64,000 bases of DNA, from assembly GCA_020846935.1 (NCBI GenBank), contig JADLCY010000001.1, positions 558,001-622,000 of the forward strand, in the 5' to 3' direction. Below, in pieces: positions 18,261-28,137 of this stretch; positions within the stretch are counted from its first letter, which is position 1, and each line of letters begins with the position of its first letter. The notes beneath the pieces are model-generated. The model saw nothing but the letters and a program-made list of their open reading frames with translations. It was not told the origin of the DNA and did no database searches. A program made the position numbers and the translations under genes. The DNA comes from Gemmatimonadaceae bacterium. GTDB lineage: Bacteria > Gemmatimonadota > Gemmatimonadetes > Gemmatimonadales > Gemmatimonadaceae.

Positions 18261-18455
18261 ACGAGGGCGCTTGCACGCGGCGAGAGCGGTCGCGTGGATA
18301 CGCGCGCAGGGGGCGAGTCGACCTCGCGGTATATGGCCGGTGAGCAGGGCGAACCGTCCGCCCCTCGGCGCTTGACGATGCGGCCGGTCTGGTGCTTTGT
18401 TGGCCGGGCTATCCCCTACCGGTCCGCGACCCTCCCTTCCTCACCGGAGAACGTG

Positions 18456-21317
18456 ATGTCGCCAACGCATCGTCTGCTTCTGAGCAGCTTCGCCGTCCTC
18501 GCGATGGCCGGAGCATCCCCACCACTCCAGGCCCAGGGTACCGCCACGGTCCGCGGCTCGGTCACGAGCAGCACGGCGAGCGCTCCCGTGGCCGCGGCCC
18601 AGGTCTTCATCGTCGGCACGCGGCTCGGCTCGGCGTCCGGCACCGACGGCCGCTACACGTTCTCGGGGGTTCCCGCGGGCACACACGTCGTGCGTGTCCG
18701 CGCACTGGGCTACCAGCCGACCGAGAAGAGTGTCACGGTCGCCGCGGGCGCCTCGGTCACGGTGGACTTCGTGCTCAACACGGCCCCCGTCTCGCTCGAC
18801 GAGGTGGTGGTGACCGGCACCGCCGGCTCGGCACGCAAGCGCGAGGTAGGGAATTCCATCGGTCAGGTGAAGGTGACCGACGCTCCCGAGGTTCCGAGCA
18901 GCGTCTCACAGCTCCTCACGGGCCGACTGGCCGGAGTGAGCATCTCCGGCGGCACGGGTAACTCGGGCGCAGGCTCCTCGATCAGGCTTCGCGGAACGAC
19001 GAGCGTCGCGCTGTCCAACCAGCCGCTGATCTACGTCGACGGCGTGCGGACCCGGAGCGACGAATATCCGCGCAACGGCATCTTCACCGGCACCACGCAG
19101 CGCGGCGCCAACGCCTACGGCAGCCCGATCAACGACATCAACCCGGACGATATCGAACGCATCGAGGTCGTGAAGGGGGCCGCGGCCGCCACGCTCTTCG
19201 GTACCGACGCCGCCGCCGGCGTGATCCAGATCTTCACCAAGCGCGGCACGCAGGGGGCAGCCAAGTGGCAGACGCAGTTCAACACCGGCTACAGCGAGCT
19301 GCAGAAGTTCGGCACGGACTCGGTGCCGCTGCTCTTCATGGATCCGTTCCTGCGCAAGGGCAAGCGTTTCGGCATGAACGCGCAGGTCTCGGGCGGCCCA
19401 GGCGACAACCTCCGGTATCTCGTCTCCGGCGGAGCCGACAACACCGAAGGCGTGCTGCCGCACGACCGCGACCGCAAGTACCAGATCCGCACCAACGTCG
19501 ACCTCCTGCCGTTCCGCAAGGTGTCGATGAGCTGGAACAGCTCGTACACCAACAGCCTCGTGCAGCAGACGCCGGCCGGCAACAACGCGCAGGGCGTCAC
19601 GCTCAACGCGTTCCGGCAGAACCGCAACTACTTCGGCAATGCCAACCCGGACACGATCCGTCGCGTGCTGGAGCAGGACCTCCGGAGCAACATCGATCGC
19701 CTGATTCTCGGGACGACGATGACGGCGACGCCGTTCACCAACTTCTCGAGTCGCTTCACGGTTGGATTCGACCGCGCCGCGCTCGATAACCGGAATCTGA
19801 GGCCGTTCGGTTTTCCGGGCGTTCCGCTGGGCGTGATCCAGGACCAGCGCTGGAACAACACCACGCTGAGCACCGATTGGGTGAACAGCTACGACTTCAA
19901 CCTCACGTCGAAGGTCAAGGTCACGGCGTCGGCCGGCACGCAGTACGTCAACTCGATCGTCAGTGACGCGGTCCCCTTCTCCGAGAACTTTGCCACGCCA
20001 TCGCCGCCCACCGTGGCGAGCGGCGGACTCAAGAACGCCGACGAAAACCGCCAGCGCGTCATCACCGGTGGCGCGTTCGGGCAGTCCCTCTTCGGCATCA
20101 GCGACCGCTACTTCGTGACGGTCGGCGCCCGCATCGATGGCAACAGCGCCTTCGGCAAGGACTTCGGGTTCCAGGTCTACCCCAAGGCCTCAGCGTCGTG
20201 GGTGGTGTCCGAAGAAGGGTTCTGGAAGCCCGCGTTAGGCACCCTCAAGCTCCGGGCGGCCTACGGCGCCGCGGGCCGGGCCCCGGGCGCCTTTGCCTCG
20301 GTTCGCACGTTCAACCAGGTCGGCTGGGGCGGCGCGGTCGCGGTGCGTCCCGCCAACTTCGGCAACCCCGACCTGGGCCCGGAGCGCACCACCGAACTCG
20401 AACTCGGGTTCGACGAGTCGGTGCTCGATGGCCGGCTCAACGTCGACTTCACGTACTACAAGGCCGTCACGACCGACGCGATCTTCAACGTCCGCTCGAT
20501 CCCCTCGAACGGCTTCCTGCAGAACACGCTCAAGAACGTGGGCGAAATGGAGAAGTCGGGCATCGAGGCGTCGATCAACGCCACGCTGTGGGATCGCCCG
20601 ATGCTTGGCATCAACGCGGGACTCAACATCAGCACCAACCGGTCCGAGGTCACCAGCCTCGGCGGCGCGCCGTCCTTCTCCGTCGGCAACTTTGGCTGGG
20701 TGATCGAGGGTCAGCCGGCACCGGTGGTGCGCGGAAAGGTCATCCGCAATCCAGACAAGGTGCTCGCCGCCGGTGCCGGTGTCGCCGCGACCGACACGGC
20801 GTCCAACTACGCCTTCGGGCCGAGCCAGCCGACGCGCATCATCGGCGGATCGATCAACGTGCGCACCTGGAAGAACATCAGCATCGCCGCCCGCGCGGAG
20901 TACCAGGGAGGACACTACATCAACGAAGATGCCTCCTTCCAGGCCATCTCACGCTCGGTGGAGTGGCCAACGTGCTTTGACACCTACGCCAAGCGCGCGG
21001 CGAATCAGCCGCTGACCAACAAGGAGACGCTGATGTGCATCCCGGCCAACGCCAGGTCGGACATGTTCATCTTCAAGGGTGACTTCTTCAAGGTGCGTGA
21101 CATCACCGTCACCGTCCCACTCGGTCGACTGATCCCGCGCACCAGCAGTTCCTCCCTCGTCTTCTCGGCGCAGAATATCTTCAGGCAGAACAAGGGCATG
21201 CCGATCTTCGACCCCGAGATGTCGGGCAACGACGGCTTCAATGCGACGGTGCGCTACATCTCGGAGCACATCCCCGCGCCCGCCGTGTTCCTGTCGTCCC
21301 TCCGCATCTCCTTCTGA
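18456..21317 (+). CDS. SusC/RagA-type TonB-linked outer-membrane receptor
   Basis: A 953-residue receptor for import of oligomers such as glycans or peptides. The ATG at 18456 has GGAG seven bases upstream and a signal peptide ending PPLQAQ. A carboxypeptidase-regulatory-like domain follows (about residues 25-110, ending SLDEVVVTG). The plug carries SIRLRGTTSVAL, PLIYVDGVRTR and DIERIEVVKGAAAATLFG, and then comes the large barrel. It is paired with the SusD lipoprotein 11 bases downstream. The repeats upstream may hold its regulatory region. The substrate cannot be read from sequence, and no glycoside hydrolase lies beside it. Confidence 0.93.
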   Translation: MSPTHRLLLSSFAVLAMAGASPPLQAQGTATVRGSVTSSTASAPVAAAQVFIVGTRLGSASGTDGRYTFSGVPAGTHVVRVRALGYQPTEKSVTVAAGASVTVDFVLNTAPVSLDEVVVTGTAGSARKREVGNSIGQVKVTDAPEVPSSVSQLLTGRLAGVSISGGTGNSGAGSSIRLRGTTSVALSNQPLIYVDGVRTRSDEYPRNGIFTGTTQRGANAYGSPINDINPDDIERIEVVKGAAAATLFGTDAAAGVIQIFTKRGTQGAAKWQTQFNTGYSELQKFGTDSVPLLFMDPFLRKGKRFGMNAQVSGGPGDNLRYLVSGGADNTEGVLPHDRDRKYQIRTNVDLLPFRKVSMSWNSSYTNSLVQQTPAGNNAQGVTLNAFRQNRNYFGNANPDTIRRVLEQDLRSNIDRLILGTTMTATPFTNFSSRFTVGFDRAALDNRNLRPFGFPGVPLGVIQDQRWNNTTLSTDWVNSYDFNLTSKVKVTASAGTQYVNSIVSDAVPFSENFATPSPPTVASGGLKNADENRQRVITGGAFGQSLFGISDRYFVTVGARIDGNSAFGKDFGFQVYPKASASWVVSEEGFWKPALGTLKLRAAYGAAGRAPGAFASVRTFNQVGWGGAVAVRPANFGNPDLGPERTTELELGFDESVLDGRLNVDFTYYKAVTTDAIFNVRSIPSNGFLQNTLKNVGEMEKSGIEASINATLWDRPMLGINAGLNISTNRSEVTSLGGAPSFSVGNFGWVIEGQPAPVVRGKVIRNPDKVLAAGAGVAATDTASNYAFGPSQPTRIIGGSINVRTWKNISIAARAEYQGGHYINEDASFQAISRSVEWPTCFDTYAKRAANQPLTNKETLMCIPANARSDMFIFKGDFFKVRDITVTVPLGRLIPRTSSSSLVFSAQNIFRQNKGMPIFDPEMSGNDGFNATVRYISEHIPAPAVFLSSLRISF

Positions 21318-21328
21318 GGATACCGCCC

Positions 21329-22591
21329 ATGACCACGATCATTCCCCGGTCGATCGCGCGCGTCCTCGCGTCGGGCGCTGCGCTCTCACTCGCCGTCCTC
21401 GCCGGCTGCGAGCTCGAAGTCACCAACCCCGGACCCATCCAGGCTTCGGAGCTGGGCACGCCCTCGGCCATCACGGCGCTCGTCAACGGTGCGGGACGTG
21501 ACCTGGCCGAAGCGCTGAACTGGGTCTCGTACACAACCGCGGCTGTGGCGCGCGAGATCCATCCCGCCGGATCCACCGACGCGTTCGGTATTTCGGTGCG
21601 TAAGCAGGCAGGGAAGCTCGCCGCCGACGATGGAGATACCTGGTGGAACTTCTCACAACGCGCCCGCTGGACGGCTGAAAACGCCGTTTCGGAGGCTCGG
21701 CGCATCCTTGGCACGAGCGCGGCCAACAACGTCAACGTCGCGCAGGCCCTCATCTGGACCGGCTTCAGCAACCGACTTCTCGGTGAGAACTTCTGCGACG
21801 GCGTGATCAACGGCGGCCCCAAGGAGGCAAGCACCGTGTACCTCGCCCGCGCCGAGGCCGCGTTTACCGATGCGATCGCCGTGGCCGGCGCGGCCAACAA
21901 CGCCAACCTGGTGACTGCGGCCACGGCCGGCCGCGCGTCGGTCCGACTGCTCCGCAACAACACGACGGGCGCCGCGGCCGACGCTGCGGTGGTCTCGAAC
22001 AACGCCTTCGTGTACCGCATGCCCTACTACACCACGGACCTCGACCAGTACAACCGCATCTACTGGTCAACGGCGAACCAACCGTATCGGGCGCACACGG
22101 TGTGGAACACCTGGATGGAGACGTATCGCAAGACCACGCGCGATCCTCGCGTTCCGTTCGACTCGAGCGCCACGCAGCTCGTGGGCGACGCCGCCGTGGG
22201 CAACCTGGGCCGCGTGCGGTGGTACTTCCAGACCAAGTTCCCGGCACAGACGTCCCCGATCAACCTGGTCAGCGGCTGGGAAATGCGACTGATCGAAGCC
22301 GAGGTCAAGCTCATCGCCAATGACATCACCGGTGCGATGGCGCTCATCAATGCGCGACGCACCAACGTGGGTGTACCAACCATCACGGCAACCACAGCCG
22401 AAGACGCGTGGATCGCCCTCAAGCGCGAGCGCGGAATCGAACTGTGGATGGAGGCGCGTCGCCTTGGCGACTTCAGGCGGTGGTCGGCCCTCAATCGCCC
22501 GGGCACCCTGAGCGCGATCGAGTCCATGGCCGGGCGCGATCTGTGCTACGCCACGCCGCTCTCCGAGATCGAAACGAACCCGAACTTCTAG
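21329..22591 (+). CDS. RagB/SusD-type surface nutrient-binding lipoprotein
   Basis: A 420-residue lipoprotein with lipobox LAGC near residue 27, followed by ELEVTNPGPI typical of SusD mature ends. The C-terminal family signatures GWEMRLIEAEVKL and RGIELWMEARRLGDFRRW are clear. It forms the lid over the SusC channel and captures substrate at the cell surface. It lies 11 bases after the receptor gene and is followed by a strong intrinsic terminator, so the pair is a two-gene operon. Confidence 0.92.
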   Translation: MTTIIPRSIARVLASGAALSLAVLAGCELEVTNPGPIQASELGTPSAITALVNGAGRDLAEALNWVSYTTAAVAREIHPAGSTDAFGISVRKQAGKLAADDGDTWWNFSQRARWTAENAVSEARRILGTSAANNVNVAQALIWTGFSNRLLGENFCDGVINGGPKEASTVYLARAEAAFTDAIAVAGAANNANLVTAATAGRASVRLLRNNTTGAAADAAVVSNNAFVYRMPYYTTDLDQYNRIYWSTANQPYRAHTVWNTWMETYRKTTRDPRVPFDSSATQLVGDAAVGNLGRVRWYFQTKFPAQTSPINLVSGWEMRLIEAEVKLIANDITGAMALINARRTNVGVPTITATTAEDAWIALKRERGIELWMEARRLGDFRRWSALNRPGTLSAIESMAGRDLCYATPLSEIETNPNF

Positions 22592-22601
22592 GCAGAACAC
22601 G

Positions 22602-22647
22602 GCACGACCGAACGGCCGGGACTCACGTTCCGGCCGTTCGTGCTTTT
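22602..22647 (+). terminator. Strong Rho-independent terminator of the SusCD operon
   Basis: An 11-pair perfect stem, CGAACGGCCGG (22609-22619) with CCGGCCGTTCG (22630-22640), closes a ten-base loop. Outer GCAC/GTGC pairing extends it, and a T run (CTTTTC) follows at once. It begins about ten bases after the SusD stop codon. Confidence 0.9.
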
Positions 22648-22805
22648 CAGTGGGTGATCTCTGAGCCGCGCCCATGGCGCAGTAACGGCGACGCAAGAGT
22701 GCGGCGGCCACGGCCTTGCCGGCCGTGTCTGGAAATCAACCGGTATCACGCAACAGGAGGTGACACTTTCCACCCCGTCGTGACCGCTTCTCTCAGAGCC
22801 CCAGC

Positions 22806-23366
22806 ATGATTGCTCCCCCCGACCCGCCAAGGGACCCTGGCGCGCGCCGGCGCGCCGCCCAGGGTCGCCAGCACCTAAGGGCGTTCCGTGTGCTCGTGCA
22901 GGAACTGGCCCGCCTGGTCGCGCAGCTCGAGGACGCGCGCGCCGAGTCATCCACGCAGCTCCTGACGCCGCAGGTGGCAGAGACACTGCGGCAGGTCGCC
23001 GCACGACGGCCCCTCCCGACCGACACCATCTGGCGCGGTGGAAGCGACCCGGCGGCGCTTCATCTCGCGGCGCTCGCCGACGCCGGGCTGATCGAACTGG
23101 TGTCCCGTGACGCAGAAGTTGATACGCCACAGGTTCGCCTGACGACCACGGGCGAGTTTCAGCTCATGCTGATGGACCAACCCGGGCTCGTGCGCATGGC
23201 GCGCGCAAGTTCGGACCTCACGACGGAGCAACTCCGGGTCACGCACGAGACGTTGCGGTCCCTTCGACAGGCCATCGACCGCGGCGGGCCAACACCGGCG
23301 GCACCGTGGGCATCGACGAACAGGCGCCCCCCGCAACACGTGCTGCCTGAGGCGGCAGGGGGGTAA
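22806..23366 (+). CDS. Conserved-looking cytosolic protein of unknown function
   Basis: A 186-residue protein with high GC at third codon positions, so it is probably real. It has no signal peptide or membrane segment. The first 60 residues look helical (FRVLVQELARLVAQLEDARA). The middle, HLAALADAGLIELVSRDA then VRLTTTGEFQLMLMDQ, has the outline of a winged-helix DNA-binding domain, and a second helical part follows. Function is unassigned; a transcriptional role would be an inference. It stands between the SusCD terminator and the nucleoside importer operon. Confidence 0.5.
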   Translation: MIAPPDPPRDPGARRRAAQGRQHLRAFRVLVQELARLVAQLEDARAESSTQLLTPQVAETLRQVAARRPLPTDTIWRGGSDPAALHLAALADAGLIELVSRDAEVDTPQVRLTTTGEFQLMLMDQPGLVRMARASSDLTTEQLRVTHETLRSLRQAIDRGGPTPAAPWASTNRRPPQHVLPEAAGG

Positions 23367-23534
23367 GCCCAGCCGGGGACGCGAGTCCGCCGAGGTCCGC
23401 ACACGTGATGCAATGCCCGGTGGTCGACATCAACGGCAGGCACCGCCGAATCCGGAGCGCCTGGGAGCCCCGTGGACAAGCGAGGTGTGCAGCCCTTCCC
23501 ACCCCTGTCGCCCCCCGCGAGCTTTCCCGGGTTC

Positions 23535-24575
23535 ATGCGCAAACTCCTCGTCGTGCTCGGGGCGCTGCTCGCCCTGCATGTTTCGCTGCAATTCGTCCAG
23601 CCCGCCGGTGCCACCCGCATGGCCGCGGGCACGGATGGCGTTGACGTCGGCATCGTCTTCGACGTAGGCGGCCGGGGCGACAAGTCCTTCAACGACGGCG
23701 CTTTCGCCGGCGCCGAGCGCGCGGTGCGTGATCTGGGCGCCCGAGTGCGCTTCATCGAGCCTGGTGAGGGCTCGGATCGCGAGGCAGGCCTCAGGCTCCT
23801 TGCCGCCGAGGGGATGGATCTGGTGGTCGGCGTCGGCTTCATCTTTACCGATGATCTCACGTTGCTCGCGCGCGAGTACCCGAACGTGAAGTTCGCGGGT
23901 GTCGACTACGCGGTCACCATGGATTCCACGGGCAAGCCGGTGGAGCCCCCGGAGAATCTTGCGGCGCTCAAGTTCCGCGAAGAAGAAGGGTCGTTCCTGG
24001 TTGGCGCGCTCGCGGCGCTGGTGGGCGGGAGCAAGAAGCTGGGATTCGTCGGCGGAATGGACTTCCCGCTGATCCACAAGTTCGAGATGGGCTACCGCGC
24101 CGGCGTGAAGGCCGTGTGTCCCGACTGCACGGTGATCGCGCAATACGCCGGCGTCACGCCCGATGCGTTCAAGAACCCGGGCCGCGGGCAGGAACTGGCG
24201 CTCAGTCAGTACCAGCAGGGCGTGAACGTCATCTTCCACGCCTCGGGCTCCACGGGGCTCGGCGTATTCGAGGCGGCGCGCAAGCAGGGCAAGCTCGCGA
24301 TCGGTGTCGACGCCGACCAGTACGCGGAAGCGCCGGGCTACATCCTCACCTCGATGGTGAAGGGCGTGGACGAAGCGGTGTACGGCGCCATCAGACAGGT
24401 GAAGGAAGGGACGTTTCGTGGCGGCATTTTCGAGTTGGGCCTGAAGGAGAAGGGCGTGAACTACATCGACGATGCCAACAACCGGGCGCTGATCCCCGAC
24501 TCGGCACGCGCGCGGGTCGAGGCGCTCCGGCAGGAGATCATTGCCGGTCGGATCACCGTGCCCGCCACGCGATGA
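23535..24575 (+). CDS. BMP-family (PnrA/NupN-like) ABC binding protein
   Basis: A 346-residue periplasmic binding protein of the basic-membrane-protein family, which binds purine nucleosides. The signal sequence is MRKLLVVLGALLALHVSLQF. Family signatures include VGIVFDVGGRGDKSFNDGAF near the mature start, GGMDFPLIHKFEMGYRAG and VIFHASGSTGLGVFEAARKQ. A GTG at 23472 with GGGAG upstream would add 21 residues before the leader; the ATG is preferred for the signal peptide. It overlaps the ATPase gene by four bases (ATGA) and heads an importer operon. Confidence 0.9.
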   Translation: MRKLLVVLGALLALHVSLQFVQPAGATRMAAGTDGVDVGIVFDVGGRGDKSFNDGAFAGAERAVRDLGARVRFIEPGEGSDREAGLRLLAAEGMDLVVGVGFIFTDDLTLLAREYPNVKFAGVDYAVTMDSTGKPVEPPENLAALKFREEEGSFLVGALAALVGGSKKLGFVGGMDFPLIHKFEMGYRAGVKAVCPDCTVIAQYAGVTPDAFKNPGRGQELALSQYQQGVNVIFHASGSTGLGVFEAARKQGKLAIGVDADQYAEAPGYILTSMVKGVDEAVYGAIRQVKEGTFRGGIFELGLKEKGVNYIDDANNRALIPDSARARVEALRQEIIAGRITVPATR

Positions 24576-26122
24576 CCGTCGCGCTCCGCGCCACCGGCGT
24601 CCGCAAGACCTTCGGCAGTGTCGTGGCCAACCGCCAGGCGTCGCTCGAGGTCGCGACGGGTGAGATCCACGCCGTGGTGGGCGAAAACGGCGCCGGCAAA
24701 TCGACGCTGATGCGCATGCTGGCCGGCATGTACGCCCCGGAGGCCGGGACGGTCGAGGTGAACGGCCGCAACGTCACGGGCTGGACGACGCGCGACGCGA
24801 TCGCGGCGGGCGTGGGCATGGTGCACCAGCACTTCATGCTCGTCCCGACGCTCACGGTGGCCGAGAACCTGGTGCTTGGCGAGGAGCCGCGTCGGGGATT
24901 GCAGCTCGATCGTGAGGGCGCCGAGCGCGCTGTGCGGTCGCTGTGTGAGCGGACCGGCCTGGTGGTTGACCCGACACGGCGCGTGGCGGACCTCTCGGTG
25001 GGTGAGTTGCAGCGGGTCGAGATCCTCAAGGTGCTCTTTCGCGGCGCGAAGATCCTGATCCTCGACGAACCCACGGCCGTGCTCTCGCCGCCTGAGGTGA
25101 CGGAGCTGTGGAAGGTGCTGCGCACGCTGGTCGCGGGAGGCGGCACGGTGGTGCTCATCACGCACAAGCTCGACGAGGTCGTCGAGGTTTCGCAGACGAT
25201 CACCGTGATGCGAGCGGGCGAGACCGTCGGCCGATTGCCCACCTCGCGTGCGACGCCGGCTACCATCGCGCGGCTCATGGTGGGCCGTGACGTGCGGCTG
25301 GCGCTCGAGCGTCCCGCGCAGACCGCCGAGGCCACCGAGCGACGTGCCGCGACCAGCGCGTTCGCGTCGCTCGGCGTGTCACGACTCGTCGTGGCCTCGG
25401 CGCGCCGGCCCAACGAGGTCGACGACGTGACGTTCGACGTGCGACCCGGTGAGATCTTCGGCATTGCCGGTGTAGAGGGCAACGGGCAGACCGAACTGGT
25501 GGAGGCGATTGCCGGCCTGCGAGCGGTCTCGTCAGGCCGCGTGGCACTCGGGACGAACGATGTCACGCACTGGAGCGTGCGTGCGCGAGCCGATGCCGGA
25601 CTCTCGCACATCCCGGAGGACCGACATCGTCGCGGCCTCGTGCTCGACTACCCGGTGGCCGACAACCTCATCCTCGGGCTTCAGCACCGGTTCAGCCCGG
25701 GCCTCGCCCTCGACGGCGAGGCGATCCGCGAGAACGCCACGCAACGCATCGCGCAGTTCGACGTGCGTCCGCCCGACCCGCTGCTGCCCGCACGGGCCCT
25801 GTCGGGCGGCAACCAGCAGAAGGTGGTGATCGCACGCGAGATGCGAGGCCGCGAGTTCTACATACTGCTCGCCGTGCAGCCGACGCGCGGCGTCGACGTT
25901 GGTGCGATCGAGTTCATTCACGAGCAACTGCTGGCCGCGCGCGATGCAGGGAAAGCGGTCCTGCTGGTCTCGGCGGATCTCGTGGAGGTGATGGCGCTCT
26001 CCGACCGCATCGGCGTGATGTACGGGGGTCGCCTCGTAGTGACGCTGCCGCGCGTGGCAGCGAGCGCCGAGGTGCTCGGCGCGTGGATGACAGGCGCGGC
26101 CGGGGGGACGCATGTCGCCTGA
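24572..26122 (+). CDS. Tandem-domain ABC ATPase of the nucleoside importer
   Basis: A 516-residue protein with two ATP-binding cassettes, as in NupO or sugar-type RbsA. The first half has GENGAGKST, LSVGELQRVEI and ILDEPTAVLSP. The second has the altered P-loop GVEGNGQTEL and signature LSGGNQQKVVIAREM, in which the missing Lys is normal for this subfamily. In the second Walker B region LLAVQPTRGVDVGA lacks the usual acidic residue, also common in this group. It starts inside the stop of the binding-protein gene and overlaps the next permease gene by 11 bases. Confidence 0.9.
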   Translation: MTVALRATGVRKTFGSVVANRQASLEVATGEIHAVVGENGAGKSTLMRMLAGMYAPEAGTVEVNGRNVTGWTTRDAIAAGVGMVHQHFMLVPTLTVAENLVLGEEPRRGLQLDREGAERAVRSLCERTGLVVDPTRRVADLSVGELQRVEILKVLFRGAKILILDEPTAVLSPPEVTELWKVLRTLVAGGGTVVLITHKLDEVVEVSQTITVMRAGETVGRLPTSRATPATIARLMVGRDVRLALERPAQTAEATERRAATSAFASLGVSRLVVASARRPNEVDDVTFDVRPGEIFGIAGVEGNGQTELVEAIAGLRAVSSGRVALGTNDVTHWSVRARADAGLSHIPEDRHRRGLVLDYPVADNLILGLQHRFSPGLALDGEAIRENATQRIAQFDVRPPDPLLPARALSGGNQQKVVIAREMRGREFYILLAVQPTRGVDVGAIEFIHEQLLAARDAGKAVLLVSADLVEVMALSDRIGVMYGGRLVVTLPRVAASAEVLGAWMTGAAGGTHVA

Positions 26123-27245
26123 GCCACGTCCCCTGGCGTCGACCGCCGAGTCGCGCGTGCCCGATCCCGGCGCACCGCCCACGCGCGAGACCCGCGTGCC
26201 GAGCGCGCTGCTGCCGTTTCTTCCGCCGCTCACGGCACTGCTCATCGCCGCAGTCATTGGCGACCTGCTGATCCTCGCGTTCGGCCAATCCCCGCGCGAG
26301 GTGTTCGCGCTGCTGATCGACGGGACGTGGGGGAACGCGTACGGGCTCGGCCAGGTGCTCTACAAGGCCACCACCCTGGTGTGCACCGGGCTCGCCGTTG
26401 CCCTGGGTATTCGTTCCGGCCTGTTCAACATCGGGGCCGAAGGACAGCTCGCGTTTGGCGGGTTTGCCGCCGCGATCGTTGGACTCTGGCTGCCCGGCGG
26501 TACACCGGCGCTGGTTGCCGTGCCCCTCTGCGTGTTCGCTTCCCTCGCCGGCGGTGCGGCGGCGGCGGTGGTCCCCGGCGCACTCAAGGCGAAGTTCGGC
26601 GCAAGTGAAGTCATCGTCACGATCATGGTGAACTTCATCGTCGTGGCCTTCCTCAACTGGATCGTGGCCGCGCACCTCAGTGTGGCCGAGCAGTTGCACA
26701 CGGGGGAGATCCGCGCTGGTGCGGTTCCGAGGCTGGCCGCGATGATTCCGTCGTTTCATGGGTCAGCCGCGAACTTCACGATCCTCATCGCGATCGCCGC
26801 GGCGATCGCCACGGGGTGGTACCTGTTCCGTTCGCGCGCCGGCTATGAGTTGCGCGCAGTCGGGTTGCAGCCCGAGGCGGCGGAGTACGGTGGTGTGAAG
26901 GTGGGGAGCGTGTGGTTCCGCACGCTGGTGCTGTCGGGCGCGCTGGCCGGCCTCGGGGGCGTGAACTACGTGCTGGGCTACAAGCAGTACTACGAAGAGG
27001 GTTTCGGTGCGGGATCGGGCTACCTCGGCATCGCCGTGGCGCTCGTCGGGCGGAACCATCCCGTGGGCGTCGTCCTCGCCGCGTTGCTCTTTGCCACGCT
27101 GTCGCAGGGTGGGTTGGCGGTGAACGCGCTGGTGCCCAAGCAACTGGTGGACGTGCTCACCGCGATCGTGATCATCGCCGTGGCGACGGCGGTGCCGGAA
27201 GTGCAGCGGATGCTGCACGCGGCGGCGGGGAGGAAGCCTGCATGA
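26112..27245 (+). CDS. Nucleoside ABC permease (NupP-like, first permease)
   Basis: A 377-residue inner-membrane permease of the BPD_transp_2 family with a polar N-terminal tail of about 35 residues. Typical signatures are FNIGAEGQLAFGGFAAAIVG and ASEVIVTIMVNFIV, and later AVGLQPEAAEYGGVKVGSVW and GLGGVNYVLG. It pairs with the next gene product to form the channel. The start overlaps the ATPase gene by 11 bases, and its stop overlaps the next start (ATGA). Confidence 0.9.
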   Translation: MSPEPRPLASTAESRVPDPGAPPTRETRVPSALLPFLPPLTALLIAAVIGDLLILAFGQSPREVFALLIDGTWGNAYGLGQVLYKATTLVCTGLAVALGIRSGLFNIGAEGQLAFGGFAAAIVGLWLPGGTPALVAVPLCVFASLAGGAAAAVVPGALKAKFGASEVIVTIMVNFIVVAFLNWIVAAHLSVAEQLHTGEIRAGAVPRLAAMIPSFHGSAANFTILIAIAAAIATGWYLFRSRAGYELRAVGLQPEAAEYGGVKVGSVWFRTLVLSGALAGLGGVNYVLGYKQYYEEGFGAGSGYLGIAVALVGRNHPVGVVLAALLFATLSQGGLAVNALVPKQLVDVLTAIVIIAVATAVPEVQRMLHAAAGRKPA

Positions 27246-28135
27246 GCGTGCTGGCGTTCCTCGTGCAGACCCTGCGCATCGCCACGCCGTATCTGTTTGC
27301 GGCGTCCGGCGGCGTGTTGTCTGAGCGCGCGGGCATCATCGCACTGACGCTCGAGGGGTGGATGCTTACGGGGGCCTTCTCGGCGGCGTTAGGCAGCTAT
27401 TACAGCGGCTCGCCGTGGATCGGCATCCTCGCCGGGGCGGCGGGCGGCGTGCTCGCCGCGGCGATCCACGCCCTGGCGAGTATCCGCTATCGGGCCGACC
27501 AGGTGGTCCTCGGCATTGCCATCAATCTGCTGGCGGTCGGGATCACCCGGTTCTTTCTGCGGCTTGCGTTCGACTCGAGTTCCAATTCGCCGCGCGTGCC
27601 CGGCTTCGACTGGTTCGCGGCGACCGGGGACGGCGCCGGTTCGCTGCTCGCATCGCTCGCGAGTCCGCTCGTCCTGCTTGGCCTCGCTTCCATCCCCACG
27701 GTGTGGTGGATCCTGTATCGCACGCCGTACGGTCTGCGGCTGCGCGCCGTTGGCGAGAAGCCGGAGGCCGCGGCATCGGTGGGCGTCTCGGTGGCGCGCG
27801 TCCGGTGGATCGCTGTGCTCGGGGCGGGCGCGTTGGCAGGACTCGGTGGTGCGTACCTGGCCATCGAGCAACACCAGTTCACCGACAGCATGACGGCGGG
27901 GCGCGGCTTCATTGCGCTGGCGGCGGTGATCTTCGGGGGTTGGGAGCCTGGTCGCGCGGCCGTGGCCTGCCTGGTGTTCGCGGCCGCCGAGACGCTGCAG
28001 ATCCAGCTCCAGGGCCTGCAGGTCATTCCCTCGCAGTTCGTCGCCATGATCCCCTACATCCTCACGATCATTGCCGTCGCGGGCATGATGGGCCGATCCC
28101 GCCAACCGGCGGCGCTCGGTCGGATCGGCGACTGA
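27242..28135 (+). CDS. Nucleoside ABC permease (NupQ-like, second permease)
   Basis: A 297-residue permease of the same superfamily, with SERAGIIALTLEGWMLTGAF, YRADQVVLGIAINLLAVGIT and RAVGEKPEAAASVGVSVARV. It completes a two-permease, one-ATPase, one-binding-protein importer of purine-nucleoside type. The ATG lies in the stop of the first permease gene (ATGA overlap). The MFS gene follows two bases after its stop. Confidence 0.9.
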   Translation: MSVLAFLVQTLRIATPYLFAASGGVLSERAGIIALTLEGWMLTGAFSAALGSYYSGSPWIGILAGAAGGVLAAAIHALASIRYRADQVVLGIAINLLAVGITRFFLRLAFDSSSNSPRVPGFDWFAATGDGAGSLLASLASPLVLLGLASIPTVWWILYRTPYGLRLRAVGEKPEAAASVGVSVARVRWIAVLGAGALAGLGGAYLAIEQHQFTDSMTAGRGFIALAAVIFGGWEPGRAAVACLVFAAAETLQIQLQGLQVIPSQFVAMIPYILTIIAVAGMMGRSRQPAALGRIGD

Positions 28136-28137
28136 CC

